Shown: positions 17,359 through 26,839, numbered from the stretch's first letter. The stretch is 64,000 nt of DNA from AR12 sp036265915 (GCA_036265915.1 DATAOC010000134.1:1-64000), one strand, 5' to 3'. The notes: a model not told the origin generated them from the sequence alone. A program made the numbers and translations.

Positions 17359-19398
17359 CTAGGAGGCGTGAGGCGTTGGGCCGGGCACCGGGAGCAATCC
17401 CGTGTCGAGGGCGGGCGCCGGTGGCAGGCCGGTGACCTCGAGAATCTCTTCTTCGCTGAGCGTCTCGCGGGCCACGAGCGCCTTGGCGAGCGCGTCGAGC
17501 TGCTTGCGATGCGCGGCGAGCAGCCGCTTGGCTTCCTCGTGGCTGTCGCCGAGGATCTTCCGGATCTCGGCGTCGATGGTCTCCGCCGTGTCCTCGCTGA
17601 AGGACTTCGAGGACGGGTAGTTCGCCGCCGTCAGATACGGATTGTCGCGCGGCGCCAGCTCCACCAGGCCGAGCTTCTCGCTCATCCCCCACCGCGTCAC
17701 CATCCGCCGCGCGAGGTCCGTCGCCTGCTCGATGTCGCTCTCCGCCCCGGTCGTCTTCGTGCCGTAGACGATTTCCTCGGCCGCGCGGCCGCCGAGCAGG
17801 CCGACGATGCGGGCACGGAGGTACGCCTCGGGATAGTTGTAGCGGTCGGTCTCGGGCCGCTGATACGTCACGCCGAGCGCCTGCCCGCGCGGCACGATGG
17901 TCACCCGGTTCACCGGGTCGGCGCCGGGCACGAGCAGGCCGAGGATCGTGTGGCCGCCCTCGTGGTACGCGATCCGCTCCTTGTCGGCACGACTCAGGAT
18001 GATGGGCCGCGCGGGACCGAGAACGATCTTCTCGAGGGCGTCGAGGAAATCCTTCTGGTGCACCTGGTTGCCGTCTCGCCGGGCGGCCAGCAGGGCCGCT
18101 TCGTTGACGAGGTTCTTGAGGTCGGCGCCCGAGAAGCCGGGGGTCGTGCCGGCCAGCTGCTCCAGGCTGACGTCGGGGGCCAGCGGAACCCGGCGAGTGT
18201 GAACCTTCAAGATCGCCTCGCGCCCCGCTTTATCCGGCAGATTGACGACGACGCGGCGGTCGAAGCGTCCCGGACGCAGCAGCGCCTTGTCCAGCACGTC
18301 GGGCTGATTGGTCGCCGCCAGCACGATGATGCCCTCGCGGCTCGAGAACCCGTCCATCTCGGTGAGGATCTGGTTCAGCGTCTGCTCCTGCTCGTTGGTG
18401 CCGCCGATGGCAACCTGACCGCGCGCGCGACCGATGGCGTCGAGCTCGTCGATGAAGATGATCGCCGGTGCGTTCTCCCGCGCCTGCTTGAAGAGATCGC
18501 GCACCCTGGCCGCCCCGACGCCGACGATCATCTCCACGAACTCCGCCGCGCTCATGGAGAAGAACGGAACGGCCGCCTCACCGGCCACCGCACGTGCGAG
18601 CAGCGTCTTGCCGGTGCCCGGCGCACCGACCAGCAACACGCCCTTCGGCGCCGTGCCGCCCAGGCGCGTGTACTTGGCCGGGTCCTTGAGGAAATCGACG
18701 ATCTCCACGAGCTCGTTCTCGGCCTCGTCGATCCCGGCGACGTCCTCGAACGTCACCTTGGTGTCCGTCTCCTGATCGTAGCGACGCGCGCGACTCTTGC
18801 CGATGCCCATCAGGCCGCCGCCGAGCCCGCCGAGCCCGCCCCCTTGCTGCGCGCGACGGAACATCCAGACGTAAAAGCCGATCAGGAGCAGCGCCGGACC
18901 GAAGCCGAACAGCAGCGTCGTCCACGCGCTGCCGCCTTCGTCGATCGGCTCGGCGCTGATCTGCACCTTGTGCTCGATCAGCAGCGCCTCCAGGCCGGGC
19001 CCGACGAACGTCGGCAACGTCGTCGTGAAGGCCACACCCGTCCGGGGCGTCACCCGCGGCGCGGGAAGTCCCTTCTTGCCCGGCGGAGCCGGCTGGGCCG
19101 CCGGCGGGTACGTCACCGGCGTCTTGAAGCGTCCGGTGATCGTGTCGCCGCGGCTGTAGATCGCCTCGACGTTGCCCTTCGTCACCTCGTCCTTGAACAA
19201 GGTGTACGGGACGGTGAGCGACGGCTCGCCGCCCGGCAGCAGCAGCCTCACCAGGAAGTAGTTCGCGATCATGACGAGCACGAACCACAGCCACGTCCGC
19301 CGCGGCGGCATCTTGCCGGGGGCGCCGGGCGTCGGCGCGCCCGGGCGGCGCGCGGCCGGATCGACCCGGCGCGGTGATGGTGACTCGAGTGAGGGCAT
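17359..19398 (-). CDS. ftsH: ATP-dependent zinc metalloprotease FtsH
   Basis: Membrane-bound AAA protease that degrades damaged membrane proteins and short-lived regulators. The 679 residues have two transmembrane helices (about 35-53 and 160-179) around a periplasmic domain with a Pro-rich insert (about 98-115), a glycine-rich linker (186-199), the AAA module with Walker A GAPGTGKT (258-265), Walker B IIFIDELD (313-320) and the second region of homology RPGRFDRR, and the peptidase with HEGGH (479-483) in place of the commoner HEAGH. It follows lon on the same strand, 7 bases after its stop, forming an Hsp20-Lon-FtsH proteostasis operon. Confidence 0.95.
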   Translation of the reverse strand: MPSLESPSPRRVDPAARRPGAPTPGAPGKMPPRRTWLWFVLVMIANYFLVRLLLPGGEPSLTVPYTLFKDEVTKGNVEAIYSRGDTITGRFKTPVTYPPAAQPAPPGKKGLPAPRVTPRTGVAFTTTLPTFVGPGLEALLIEHKVQISAEPIDEGGSAWTTLLFGFGPALLLIGFYVWMFRRAQQGGGLGGLGGGLMGIGKSRARRYDQETDTKVTFEDVAGIDEAENELVEIVDFLKDPAKYTRLGGTAPKGVLLVGAPGTGKTLLARAVAGEAAVPFFSMSAAEFVEMIVGVGAARVRDLFKQARENAPAIIFIDELDAIGRARGQVAIGGTNEQEQTLNQILTEMDGFSSREGIIVLAATNQPDVLDKALLRPGRFDRRVVVNLPDKAGREAILKVHTRRVPLAPDVSLEQLAGTTPGFSGADLKNLVNEAALLAARRDGNQVHQKDFLDALEKIVLGPARPIILSRADKERIAYHEGGHTILGLLVPGADPVNRVTIVPRGQALGVTYQRPETDRYNYPEAYLRARIVGLLGGRAAEEIVYGTKTTGAESDIEQATDLARRMVTRWGMSEKLGLVELAPRDNPYLTAANYPSSKSFSEDTAETIDAEIRKILGDSHEEAKRLLAAHRKQLDALAKALVARETLSEEEILEVTGLPPAPALDTGLLPVPGPTPHAS

Positions 19399-19405
19399 GG
19401 ATGCC

Positions 19406-21814
19406 TCAGGCGGCCGGACGGATGTCGGCCGTCAGCGGCGTCAGCGCATGCCGCAGCACCGTCTCCGCATCGTCGGCGAAGATGAAGCGCAGCTCGCGTC
19501 GCAGCTCGGCCGGAACGTCGTCGAGGTCGCGCTCGTTCCGCCGCGGCAGGATGATGGTACGAATGCCGGCGCGGTGGGCCGCGAGCACCTTCTCCTTGAT
19601 GCCACCCACCGGCAGCACCTTGCCGCGCAGCGTGATCTCGCCCGTCATGGCGACGTCGCTGCGCACCGGACGCCGCGTCGCGAGCGATGTGAGCGCGGTC
19701 ATGATCGTCACCCCGGCCGAGGGACCGTCCTTGGGAATCGCGCCCGCGGGCACGTGCACGTGGATGGTCTTGTTCTCGAACAGCCTGGGATCGATCTCGA
19801 GCGCCTCGGCGTTGGACCACACGTAGGAAACCGCCGCTTGCGCACTCTCGCGCATGACATCGCCCAGCATGCCGGTGAGCACGAGTCGGTCCTCGCGGCT
19901 CGGCATCATGCTCACCTCGACGAACAGGACGTCGCCGCCCGCCGGCGTCCAGGCGAGGCCAGTGGCGACGCCGGGGCGGGTCGTCCGCTCCACCGCGTCG
20001 TCGAAGAAGTGAGGCCGCCCGAGATAGTCGACGAGCGTGTCGACGGTCACGCGCACGGGCCCGCGCTGTCCCTCGGCCAGGCGACGCGCCACCTTCCGCG
20101 CCACTGCCGCCAGCTGCCGGTCGAGACTGCGGACCCCCGCCTCACGCGTGTAACCGCGAATGATCTCGCGGAGGGCCTCGCGATCGAAGGCGAGCTCGCC
20201 GGGCTCGAGCCCGTGGGCGGCGAGCTGCTTGGCAATCAAGTACTGCTCCGCGATGCCGATCTTCTCCGCGTCCGTGTAGCCGGACAGCGCGAGGACCTCC
20301 ATGCGATCGCGGAGCGGACCAGGAATGGTCTCGAGCGTGTTGGCGGTGGCGATGAACAGCACCTGCGAGAGGTCGAACGGCACGCCGAGATAGTTGTCGA
20401 CGAACGTGTGGTTCTGCGCGGGATCGAGGACTTCGAGCAGGGCGGACGATGGATCGCCGCGCCAGTCGGCGCCGATCTTGTCGATCTCGTCGAGCATGAA
20501 CACCGGGTCACGCGTCTCGGCGCGTCGCAATCCCTGGATGACGCGGCCCGGCATGGCGCCGATGTACGTGCGCCGATGGCCGCGAATCTCCGCTTCGTCG
20601 CGCACGCCGCCCAGCGACATGCGCACGAATGGACGGCCCAGGGCGCGCGCGATGCTCTGCCCGAGGCTCGTCTTGCCGACCCCGGGTGGGCCGACGAAGC
20701 AGAGGATCGGCTCGCGATCGCGCCCCTCGCTGCTTTCCGCCGCGCGTGCGCGCTGCCGCTCCTGCCGCAGCTTCCTCACCGCGAGGTACTCGAGGATTCG
20801 ATCCTTCACCTTGTCGAGATCGTAGTGGTCCGCGTCAAGGACCTGACGTGCCCGGCCGACGTCGATGGCGCCGCCGGCGACCTTGCTCCACGGCAAGCTC
20901 GCCATCCACTCCAGGTAGGTCACGATCATGCCATGCTCCGGCGACGCGGCCGGGATGCCAGCCAGGCGCGCGAGCTCGCGCTCCGCCTCGCGCCGGGCCT
21001 CGTCCGGAAGGTGCGCCTCCTCGATGCGCCGGCGCAGGTCGGCCACCTGGCTATCGCTCCCCTCGGTCTCGCCGAGCTCACGCTGGATGGAGCGCAGCTG
21101 CTCGCGCAGATAGAAGTCGCGCTGCTGCTTGGAGAGCCGCTCCTCGGTCTCGCTCGTGATCTTGCGGCCCAGCTCTCGCACCGCCAGTTGCCGCTGCAGC
21201 AGATCGATCAGGCGGCGAAGCTTGGCGGTGACCGGATCCGTTTCCAGCAGCTGCTGGCGCGCGGCGGACTCGATGGGCACCACGGACCCGACGAAGTACG
21301 CCAGGTGGCGGGGATCGGAGACGTTCTCGATGGCGGCCGCCAGCTCGTCGGGCAGCTCCGGCGAGGCTTCCACGAGCCGGCGAAAGATGTCGATGATGGC
21401 CCGCCGGAGCGCGTCGGTCTCGGTCGACGGCACCGCCGGCTCCGCCGCAGCCTCGATGCGCGCCACCAGGTATGGCTCGGTCCCGACCGCGTCCAGCAGA
21501 CGCACGCGCTCGAGGCCCTGCACCATGAGGCGGACGGTGCCATCCGGCATCCGGGCCAGCTGGTGGATCATGCCGACCGTCCCCATCGGATGGAGGTCCG
21601 CGAGACTGACGGCCTCCGCGCTCGCATCCCGCTGGGCCACCAGGGTCACGAGCCGGCTGCCGCGCATCACGTCGTCGAGCAGGCGCAGCGAGCGCGGCTG
21701 CCCGACCGCAAGCGGAACGGCGGTCAGTGGAAAGACGACGGCGTCCCGCAGCGGCAGAACCGGAAGCGCGTCCGGGATCGTCACGTCGGCGGCCCGGCCC
21801 GATTCGACCGCCAT
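19406..21814 (-). CDS. lon: ATP-dependent protease La (Lon)
   Basis: Cytoplasmic AAA serine protease for misfolded and regulatory proteins. The 802 residues are the usual Lon length: N-terminal LON substrate domain (about 15-205, starting ALPVLPLRDAVVFPL), coiled coil (210-255), AAA module with Walker A GPPGVGKT (375-382) and FMLDEIDKIG, and the protease domain with the catalytic dyad Ser699 (KDGPSAGV) and Lys742 (GIKEK). The ATG at 21814 overlaps the Hsp20 stop by one base (TGATG). The open frame extends 53 codons upstream into hsp20, but that part is low-quality Arg-rich sequence and not used. Confidence 0.95.
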   Translation of the reverse strand: MAVESGRAADVTIPDALPVLPLRDAVVFPLTAVPLAVGQPRSLRLLDDVMRGSRLVTLVAQRDASAEAVSLADLHPMGTVGMIHQLARMPDGTVRLMVQGLERVRLLDAVGTEPYLVARIEAAAEPAVPSTETDALRRAIIDIFRRLVEASPELPDELAAAIENVSDPRHLAYFVGSVVPIESAARQQLLETDPVTAKLRRLIDLLQRQLAVRELGRKITSETEERLSKQQRDFYLREQLRSIQRELGETEGSDSQVADLRRRIEEAHLPDEARREAERELARLAGIPAASPEHGMIVTYLEWMASLPWSKVAGGAIDVGRARQVLDADHYDLDKVKDRILEYLAVRKLRQERQRARAAESSEGRDREPILCFVGPPGVGKTSLGQSIARALGRPFVRMSLGGVRDEAEIRGHRRTYIGAMPGRVIQGLRRAETRDPVFMLDEIDKIGADWRGDPSSALLEVLDPAQNHTFVDNYLGVPFDLSQVLFIATANTLETIPGPLRDRMEVLALSGYTDAEKIGIAEQYLIAKQLAAHGLEPGELAFDREALREIIRGYTREAGVRSLDRQLAAVARKVARRLAEGQRGPVRVTVDTLVDYLGRPHFFDDAVERTTRPGVATGLAWTPAGGDVLFVEVSMMPSREDRLVLTGMLGDVMRESAQAAVSYVWSNAEALEIDPRLFENKTIHVHVPAGAIPKDGPSAGVTIMTALTSLATRRPVRSDVAMTGEITLRGKVLPVGGIKEKVLAAHRAGIRTIILPRRNERDLDDVPAELRRELRFIFADDAETVLRHALTPLTADIRPAA

Positions 21815-22230
21815 CACACGCCCTGGCGTTGCTTCGTCAGACGAATGCGCAGCAGCCCCCGCTCGAGACGCGCGTCGACGACCTCGGCGTCGACGGGCGC
21901 CGGCAACGGAAGCTCGAGGCGAAACGGGCCCTGGCGGATGGACGCCGCATGATAGACGGCACGCTCGTCGCATCCGCGAAGCTGCCGACGCCCTTCGACG
22001 ACGAGTGCGTCGTCGAAGAGCTGCACCTCGAAGTCCTCGTCGTCGACGCCGGCGAGGTCGACGATGATCTCGACCGTCGTCGCCGTCTCGTAGATGTCGG
22101 CATCCGGCCGCCAGGCGCCGTGGAGAAGGAGGCGCAGGCGGTCATGGTGCCAGGCCTCGCCGAACGGCCACGAAGGGCCGAGATCGACGACCATCGTGGC
22201 GCGGCGATAGCTCAGGCGGCGATAGCGCAT
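21814..22230 (-). CDS. Hsp20/alpha-crystallin family protein
   Basis: A 138-residue small heat shock protein with an alpha-crystallin fold (about 42-135: PDADIYETATTVEIIVDLAG, a central FEVQLFDDALVVEG hairpin, and RGLLRIRL near the end). It lacks the C-terminal IxI motif. It is first in an operon with lon and ftsH, so it may hold unfolded clients for the two proteases. The start may be the ATG at 22230 or an in-frame ATG at 22194; neither has a strong ribosome site. Confidence 0.82.
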   Translation of the reverse strand: MRYRRLSYRRATMVVDLGPSWPFGEAWHHDRLRLLLHGAWRPDADIYETATTVEIIVDLAGVDDEDFEVQLFDDALVVEGRRQLRGCDERAVYHAASIRQGPFRLELPLPAPVDAEVVDARLERGLLRIRLTKQRQGV

Positions 22231-22247
22231 GGCGTGCTTCTGCCGGA

Positions 22248-22276
22248 ATTGTCCGCCGCGTCCGGAGGCCCGTCAA
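22248..22276 (-). promoter_or_regulatory. Sigma-70-like promoter for hsp20-lon-ftsH
   Basis: On the minus strand, TTGACG (22276-22271) and GACAAT (22253-22248) are separated by 17 bases, ending 18 bases before the first possible ATG at 22230. No CIRCE (HrcA) inverted repeat was seen. Confidence 0.45.
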
Positions 22277-22412
22277 TCGGGGCCGCGACGGCGTCGGGCA
22301 TTCTGCCGAATCGCCGGGCGTTCCGCCGTTCGCTCCGCGCGCCGATGCGCCGGTAACGCTCGGTTTTCCTGTCGACGCGCCGCGGCACGGCCTGTGCTTC
22401 CACGCGACGCGC

Positions 22413-23429
22413 ATGCTTGCCACGCTCGCGCTCGTGATGTTCATCACGCTCGTCATGGCTCCGCTCGACGTGGCTCAATCCGAGACGCTCTATCGCATCG
22501 GGATGCTCGAGCGCACGCCTGCCTCGATGAACGCCGCCAACGTCGACGCGTTCCGCCAGGGACTTCGCGAGCTCGGCTACGTGGATGGAGTCACCTTCGT
22601 GATCGAGTATCGGTCGGCGGACGGCCATGACGAGCGCTTCCCTGCGCTGGCGACCGACCTGGTGCGGGCCAAGGTCGACGTGATCGTCGCGCGCGGCACG
22701 CCGGCGGCCCTTGCCGCCAAGCAGGCGACGAGCAGCATCCCGGTGATCATCACCGGCGTCGGCGATCCGGTTGGACAGGGCATCGTCGCGAGCCTCGCCA
22801 AGCCCGGCGGTAACGTCACCGGCCTGAGTGCGGCCGTGACCGACGTCTACGCCAAGCGCGTGCAGCTGCTGCGCGAGCTCATCCCGAAGGCCTCGCGCAT
22901 CGCGGTGCTGCTGAACATGAGCAATCCGGCGCTCCCGCCGCAGTGGCGAGAGATCGCGAAGGCGACGCGGGCGCTGGGGCTCGAGCCGCAACTCCTCGAC
23001 GTTCGGAAAGTCGACGACTTCGAGCCGGCCTTCGACGCCGCCGGCCGGCAGCGCGCGGACGGCCTCGTGGTGGGAATCGACACGCTGACGCAGGCCAACC
23101 AGCGGCTGATCGTGGACCTGGCGGCGCGGCGCCGTCTGCCGGCGATCTACGCGTCCAGCGAGTTCACCGACGGGCTGATGTCCTACGGCGTGAACTACCC
23201 GGCCATGTACCGGCGCGCCGCGACGTACGCGCACAAGCTCGTCCGCGGCGCGAAGCCGGCCGACCTGCCCGTCGAGGAGCCGACGACGTTTCAGCTCGTG
23301 ATCAATCAAAGAACCGCACGCGCACTCGGCCTGACCGTTCCCACGGACTTGCTCCTCCGCTCCGACACCGTCACCGACTGGCCGGACGCGGATCGACGCT
23401 CCGCCGCGGAGACGTCCAGGATTCGGTAG
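22413..23429 (+). CDS. ABC transporter substrate-binding protein (ABC_sub_bind / TrpX type)
   Basis: A 338-residue periplasmic binding protein of the family typified by PF04392. A signal peptide (about 1-23) precedes YRIGMLERTP, then the family pattern FRQGLRELGYVDG, FPALATDLVRAKVDVIVARG, TSSIPVIITGVGDPVGQGIV, SLAKPGGNVTGLS and a C-terminal LVINQRTARALGLTVP. Members are often orphan binding proteins near their own permease genes; none is present here. Ligands proposed for relatives include tryptophan-like and other amphiphilic molecules, so the ligand is unknown. It is divergent from the hsp20 operon and convergent with the adenylate cyclase gene (7-base gap). Confidence 0.88.
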   Translation: MLATLALVMFITLVMAPLDVAQSETLYRIGMLERTPASMNAANVDAFRQGLRELGYVDGVTFVIEYRSADGHDERFPALATDLVRAKVDVIVARGTPAALAAKQATSSIPVIITGVGDPVGQGIVASLAKPGGNVTGLSAAVTDVYAKRVQLLRELIPKASRIAVLLNMSNPALPPQWREIAKATRALGLEPQLLDVRKVDDFEPAFDAAGRQRADGLVVGIDTLTQANQRLIVDLAARRRLPAIYASSEFTDGLMSYGVNYPAMYRRAATYAHKLVRGAKPADLPVEEPTTFQLVINQRTARALGLTVPTDLLLRSDTVTDWPDADRRSAAETSRIR

Positions 23430-23436
23430 GTAGCCG

Positions 23437-24711
23437 TCAGGACGGCGGCTGCGGCAGCTCCAGCTGGCCGTCGTTCGCGCGCCCGCGCTGCTTGCGGTTC
23501 ACCGAGCGGTCGTCGGCAGTGCGGCGACGCGGCGACTGTCGTCCGGCTCGCGGCCGAGGAAACGCCGCGCGGAGACCGGCGGCCTGCACCTGGAACAGCG
23601 TCTCGAGATCCGGCAGACCGGCCAGGCGATGCCTGCCGAGACTCCGGAACCGCACGCCGGGCGGCGGCGAGGCGGCCGCAGCCGCACGGGCAGCCGCGGA
23701 CACGAGGATCTGACCACCGTGCGCCGCCGAGCACACACGCGCCGTCGTGTGCACGGCGAGCCCGATGTACCCGGTCTCCGTCAGCGTCGGACGACCGCTG
23801 TGGATGCCGATGCGAACGCGAACCTCCGGCGCGGCGGCCGCGCGGTCCGCGCCGGCTCGCCGGGCCAGCTCGCGCTCGATGGCCACGGCCGCCTCGATCG
23901 CGTCTGCGACACGCTCGAAGACGGCGAAGAACTCGTCGGCCCGCGCGTCGATCTCGCGTCCGCTGCGGCGCAGCACGGCTTCTCTCACGACCGCTCGGAC
24001 CTCGTTCAGCAGCGCGCCATAGCGGTCGCCGAGCTCACGCAGCAACACGGTCGACGCCTCGATGTCCGTCATCAGCAGCGTGACGAAGCCGGTCGGGAGC
24101 AACGCCGCGTCGGTCGACGTCGCCTGGATCTGACCGCGCACGCGGTCCTGCTCCACAACGAAGCGCACCGCCTGCAGCACGGTGTCGGCGACATCGGGAT
24201 CCTCGAGCACCTTCGGATGGTGGACGAGCGCGGTCATCGGTCGGCCCTGGCGCTCGAGATAGGTCACGGAGCGCCGCTCCCCCTCGCCCGGCAGCGGCAC
24301 CGGCTTGCCGGCGGCGTCGAGGTACGCGCCCGACGCGTCCGACCAGTGCAGGACGGCCAGGGTCGGATCGCGCAGCACCGTGCGGAGGCGATGCTCGAGC
24401 TCCCCGGGTGCGGCGCCCCGTCCGAGCTCGATCACGAGCCGGCCGGCCGTCGCGTGGCGACGCTCGGTCTGCAGCTGGCCCTCGATGAAGCCCACCGGAA
24501 CGATGCGGTACTTCCGGGCGGCGTTCAGCAGCCGGCGGCGGGCGCGCTCGCGGGCGCCGTCGTCGTCGAACGCGACCTGGTTGAATCGCGCCAGCGCGTT
24601 GCGAACGTGCGCCTTGTCGTGGATCGGCAGCCGGCGGCGGCCGCGCGAGTCGATGTACGCGAAGGCGGTGTCGGGGAGGCGAGCGCGTCTGCTCGTCTTC
24701 AGCCGGGGCAT
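23437..24711 (-). CDS. Class III adenylate/guanylate cyclase
   Basis: A 424-residue cyclase with a soluble N-terminal part and a C-terminal class III catalytic domain (about 207-375). Metal-binding Asp216 lies in LLMTDIEAST and the second acidic site in IDARADEFFAVF (Asp259); the transition-state region is VHTTARVCSAAHGGQILVS. The first 75 residues (LPIHDKAHVRNALARFNQ) resemble a small domain seen at the N-terminus of other actinobacterial and soil-bacterial proteins. The last 40 residues are basic and disordered. The ATG at 24711 is used; upstream frame is not gene-like. A cAMP role with the Crp-like regulator at 10672 is possible but unproven. Confidence 0.85.
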   Translation of the reverse strand: MPRLKTSRRARLPDTAFAYIDSRGRRRLPIHDKAHVRNALARFNQVAFDDDGARERARRRLLNAARKYRIVPVGFIEGQLQTERRHATAGRLVIELGRGAAPGELEHRLRTVLRDPTLAVLHWSDASGAYLDAAGKPVPLPGEGERRSVTYLERQGRPMTALVHHPKVLEDPDVADTVLQAVRFVVEQDRVRGQIQATSTDAALLPTGFVTLLMTDIEASTVLLRELGDRYGALLNEVRAVVREAVLRRSGREIDARADEFFAVFERVADAIEAAVAIERELARRAGADRAAAAPEVRVRIGIHSGRPTLTETGYIGLAVHTTARVCSAAHGGQILVSAAARAAAAASPPPGVRFRSLGRHRLAGLPDLETLFQVQAAGLRAAFPRPRAGRQSPRRRTADDRSVNRKQRGRANDGQLELPQPPS

Positions 24712-24749
24712 GCCCCCACAATACAGCGGGCGAGGCGAGTCGTGGCGGA

Positions 24750-25001
24750 CTACGCGGCGGTGAGCGGCACCGCTCCGCAGTCGGCGTGGCCGAACGAGCG
24801 GCGGCCCTCCAGGAAAATGCCCGCCTGCTGCGGGCCGGCCAGCGGCGCCTGGCAGCGGGGGCACGTTCCGCCGCTGGCCTGCCAGCGCTCGACGCAGCGG
24901 TGGCACACCGCGAAGCCCTTGCGATCGCGCACGGCAAAGGCCTCGCTTCGCGGGACGCGCTGGTCACAGAGGATGCACGTGGACTTGCCGAAGCCGAACA
25001 T
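24750..25001 (-). CDS. Small zinc-ribbon protein
   Basis: An 83-residue protein with three CxxC pairs (CILC at 9-12, CHRC near 33-36, CPRC near 47-50) plus His-Ala-Asp-Cys near the end, giving one or two zinc sites like a double zinc ribbon. It has no other domain. A strong GGAAAGGAG site precedes the ATG. It follows the dipeptide-type binding protein gene by 14 bases on the same strand. Function unknown. Confidence 0.7.
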   Translation of the reverse strand: MFGFGKSTCILCDQRVPRSEAFAVRDRKGFAVCHRCVERWQASGGTCPRCQAPLAGPQQAGIFLEGRRSFGHADCGAVPLTAA

Positions 25002-25015
25002 TCGAATCTCCTTTC

Positions 25016-26539
25016 CTATCGCTTGATGTCGACGTCCTCGTAGGGCGCCGAATAGGCATGTCCCGGAATCAGGCCGAGCGCCGACTCGCGCACGCGCGGG
25101 CCGACGCCGTTCAGGAACGCCAGCTCCCAGAGCGGCGCGTACACCGCCTTGTCGTACAGCAGCTGCTGCATGCGGTGCAGCGTCGCCTCGCGCTTCTTGC
25201 GATCGAGCTCGCTGGCCTGCTCCCGGTACAGTCCGTCCAGATCCGGGTAGCTGCCGTACACGTACGTGCCACCGGATACGACGAACGCCTCCATCCGGGT
25301 GGCCGCGTTGCCGAACGCGCCGCTGGCGCCCTGGATCAGATTCTTGAACTTCTTGCTGCCGTAGCCGCTGAAGAACGCCGCCCGCTCGAGCGGTCGGAGC
25401 TTGGCGTCGATGCCGACGCGTTGCAGGTCTCCGACCACCGCCTCGGCGAGGTTCGCGTACGACGCATCGCAGAAATACTCGCCGGCGTCGAAGCCGTTGG
25501 GATAGCCGGCGGCGGCGAGGAGCTTCTTGGCCGCCGCGGGATCATGGCGATAGGCCGGCGGCGACCAGAAGAACTCGAAGGTCGTCGGCACGATGCTCAT
25601 GCTCAGGCGCGAATGACCGAGCGTGAGGGCATCGTTGATCGCGGCGCGATCGATCGCCTGGTTGGCGGCCACGCGCACGCGCTGGTCATGCCACGGTGAC
25701 TTCGTATCCCACTGGTCGGCGAAGTACACCCAGAACGGCGCCTGGATGACCGTCGGCTTCAGCGTCAGGCCGGGCGTCTTCTCCAGCTCCTGCGCCAGCT
25801 CACCGCGAATCGAATACGCCACGTCCACCTCGCCGTTCTTCAGCGCCGCCAGACGTGTCGTCTCGTCGGGGATCGACCGGAACACGAGCCGCTTGACGTT
25901 CGGTGCCTTCCGCCAGTACCGGTCGAAGGCGTCGACGATCAGCTCGACGCCGGGCGTGAACGAGACGAACTTGTACGGCCCCGCTCCGATCGGCGCTTTC
26001 TTGAAACCTTCGTCGCCCACCCGCTCGACGTACCGCCGGGGGACGATCCAGCCGGCGCCGCTGGCATTCGTGTAGAACAGCAGGAAATCGGGCCACGGCG
26101 CCTTCAGCCGGAAGCGCACGTGCGTTCGATCGACCACGTCGACGCCGGCCACGCGCTCCTTGAGGGGCTTGGCGCCGGCGCCGCGGTAGCGCTCGAACGA
26201 GAACTTCACGTCGTCGGCGGTGACCGCGTCGCCATTGTGGAACGTGGCGCCGGCGCGAAGCGTAAAGTCGTACGTCCGGCCGTCGGGCGATGCGCTCCAC
26301 GACTCCGCCAGCGAGGGGGCCATGGAATTCCCGGGCATCGGCTTCACCAGGGCGTCGTGCAGCGCGTAGAGGATCATGTACGGCGTGATGATGCCGGACG
26401 TCTCCGCGGGATCGAACCAGGTCGGCGCGAGCGACACGTGGACGCCCCACGTCAGCTGATCGTCCGCCGCCGCGAGCCCGGGGAGCATCAGGAGGAGGAG
26501 CACGAGGATCGCCAATGCCGCGAAGCGTGACGTTTCCAT
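25016..26539 (-). CDS. ABC transporter substrate-binding protein, family 5 (DppA/OppA-like)
   Basis: A 507-residue SBP_bac_5 protein. A signal peptide (about 1-26, LAILVLLLLMLPGLAAA) is followed by the family features TWGVHVSLAPTWFDPAET, the YDFTLRAGATFHNGDAVTAD segment (the canonical FHDG-type motif) and IGAGPYKFVSF. Typical ligands are peptides, nickel or sugars; this one is unknown, and no permease or ATPase gene is adjacent. GGAGGAGG precedes the ATG at 26539. A structured 300-base leader lies upstream. Confidence 0.9.
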   Translation of the reverse strand: METSRFAALAILVLLLLMLPGLAAADDQLTWGVHVSLAPTWFDPAETSGIITPYMILYALHDALVKPMPGNSMAPSLAESWSASPDGRTYDFTLRAGATFHNGDAVTADDVKFSFERYRGAGAKPLKERVAGVDVVDRTHVRFRLKAPWPDFLLFYTNASGAGWIVPRRYVERVGDEGFKKAPIGAGPYKFVSFTPGVELIVDAFDRYWRKAPNVKRLVFRSIPDETTRLAALKNGEVDVAYSIRGELAQELEKTPGLTLKPTVIQAPFWVYFADQWDTKSPWHDQRVRVAANQAIDRAAINDALTLGHSRLSMSIVPTTFEFFWSPPAYRHDPAAAKKLLAAAGYPNGFDAGEYFCDASYANLAEAVVGDLQRVGIDAKLRPLERAAFFSGYGSKKFKNLIQGASGAFGNAATRMEAFVVSGGTYVYGSYPDLDGLYREQASELDRKKREATLHRMQQLLYDKAVYAPLWELAFLNGVGPRVRESALGLIPGHAYSAPYEDVDIKR

Positions 26540-26589
26540 GGCAGCCTCCTCCGTGGGGCGATGTCGCAGGTGCCGCGCCACGCTGGAGG

Positions 26590-26710
26590 ACTACGAGCTG
26601 GCTGTCTGACTCGCAGTTGCCGGGGCATGGCGCGGCTTCACATCATCAGGAGGCTGCGTCCCCCTGCCACTACCCGGCTTCATGGCCACGCTTGCGTGGC
26701 AACACACGTG
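26590..26710 (-). promoter_or_regulatory. Possible cobalamin-class riboswitch leader of the family 5 binding protein
   Basis: The 300-base gap 26540-26839 has no gene. Read on the minus strand it contains GATGTGAAGCC (26644-26634), then CCCCGGCAACTGCGAG, then AGTCAGACAGCCAGC ending near 26597, about 60 bases before the start codon. These resemble the cobalamin riboswitch words GGTGNGAANCC, CCCGCAACTGTGA and AGYCAGNNNACCNGC. A hairpin gccacg-cttg-cgtggc (26685-26700) lies 5' of them. The long arms expected between the second and third boxes are missing, so this is tentative. Confidence 0.33.
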
Positions 26711-26839
26711 CCAGACCCGACACGAGCGGCGGCGCTGGAAAATCGGCCGTTCGACGCGCAAGGCGGGCCTCGTGCGGGCCCGGGAGGCGACCGCGTGTCG
26801 TGGTGCCGACACTCTGTCGCCGCGGGAAGGATCGTGGGA

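Noticed and set aside
19271..21952. Plus-strand open frame of 893 codons opposite lon
   Set aside because: Same pattern of shadow coding; Lon motifs are complete on the other strand.
24712..24906. N-terminal extension of the adenylate cyclase
   Set aside because: The extra 65 codons overlap the zinc-ribbon gene and look like shadow sequence.
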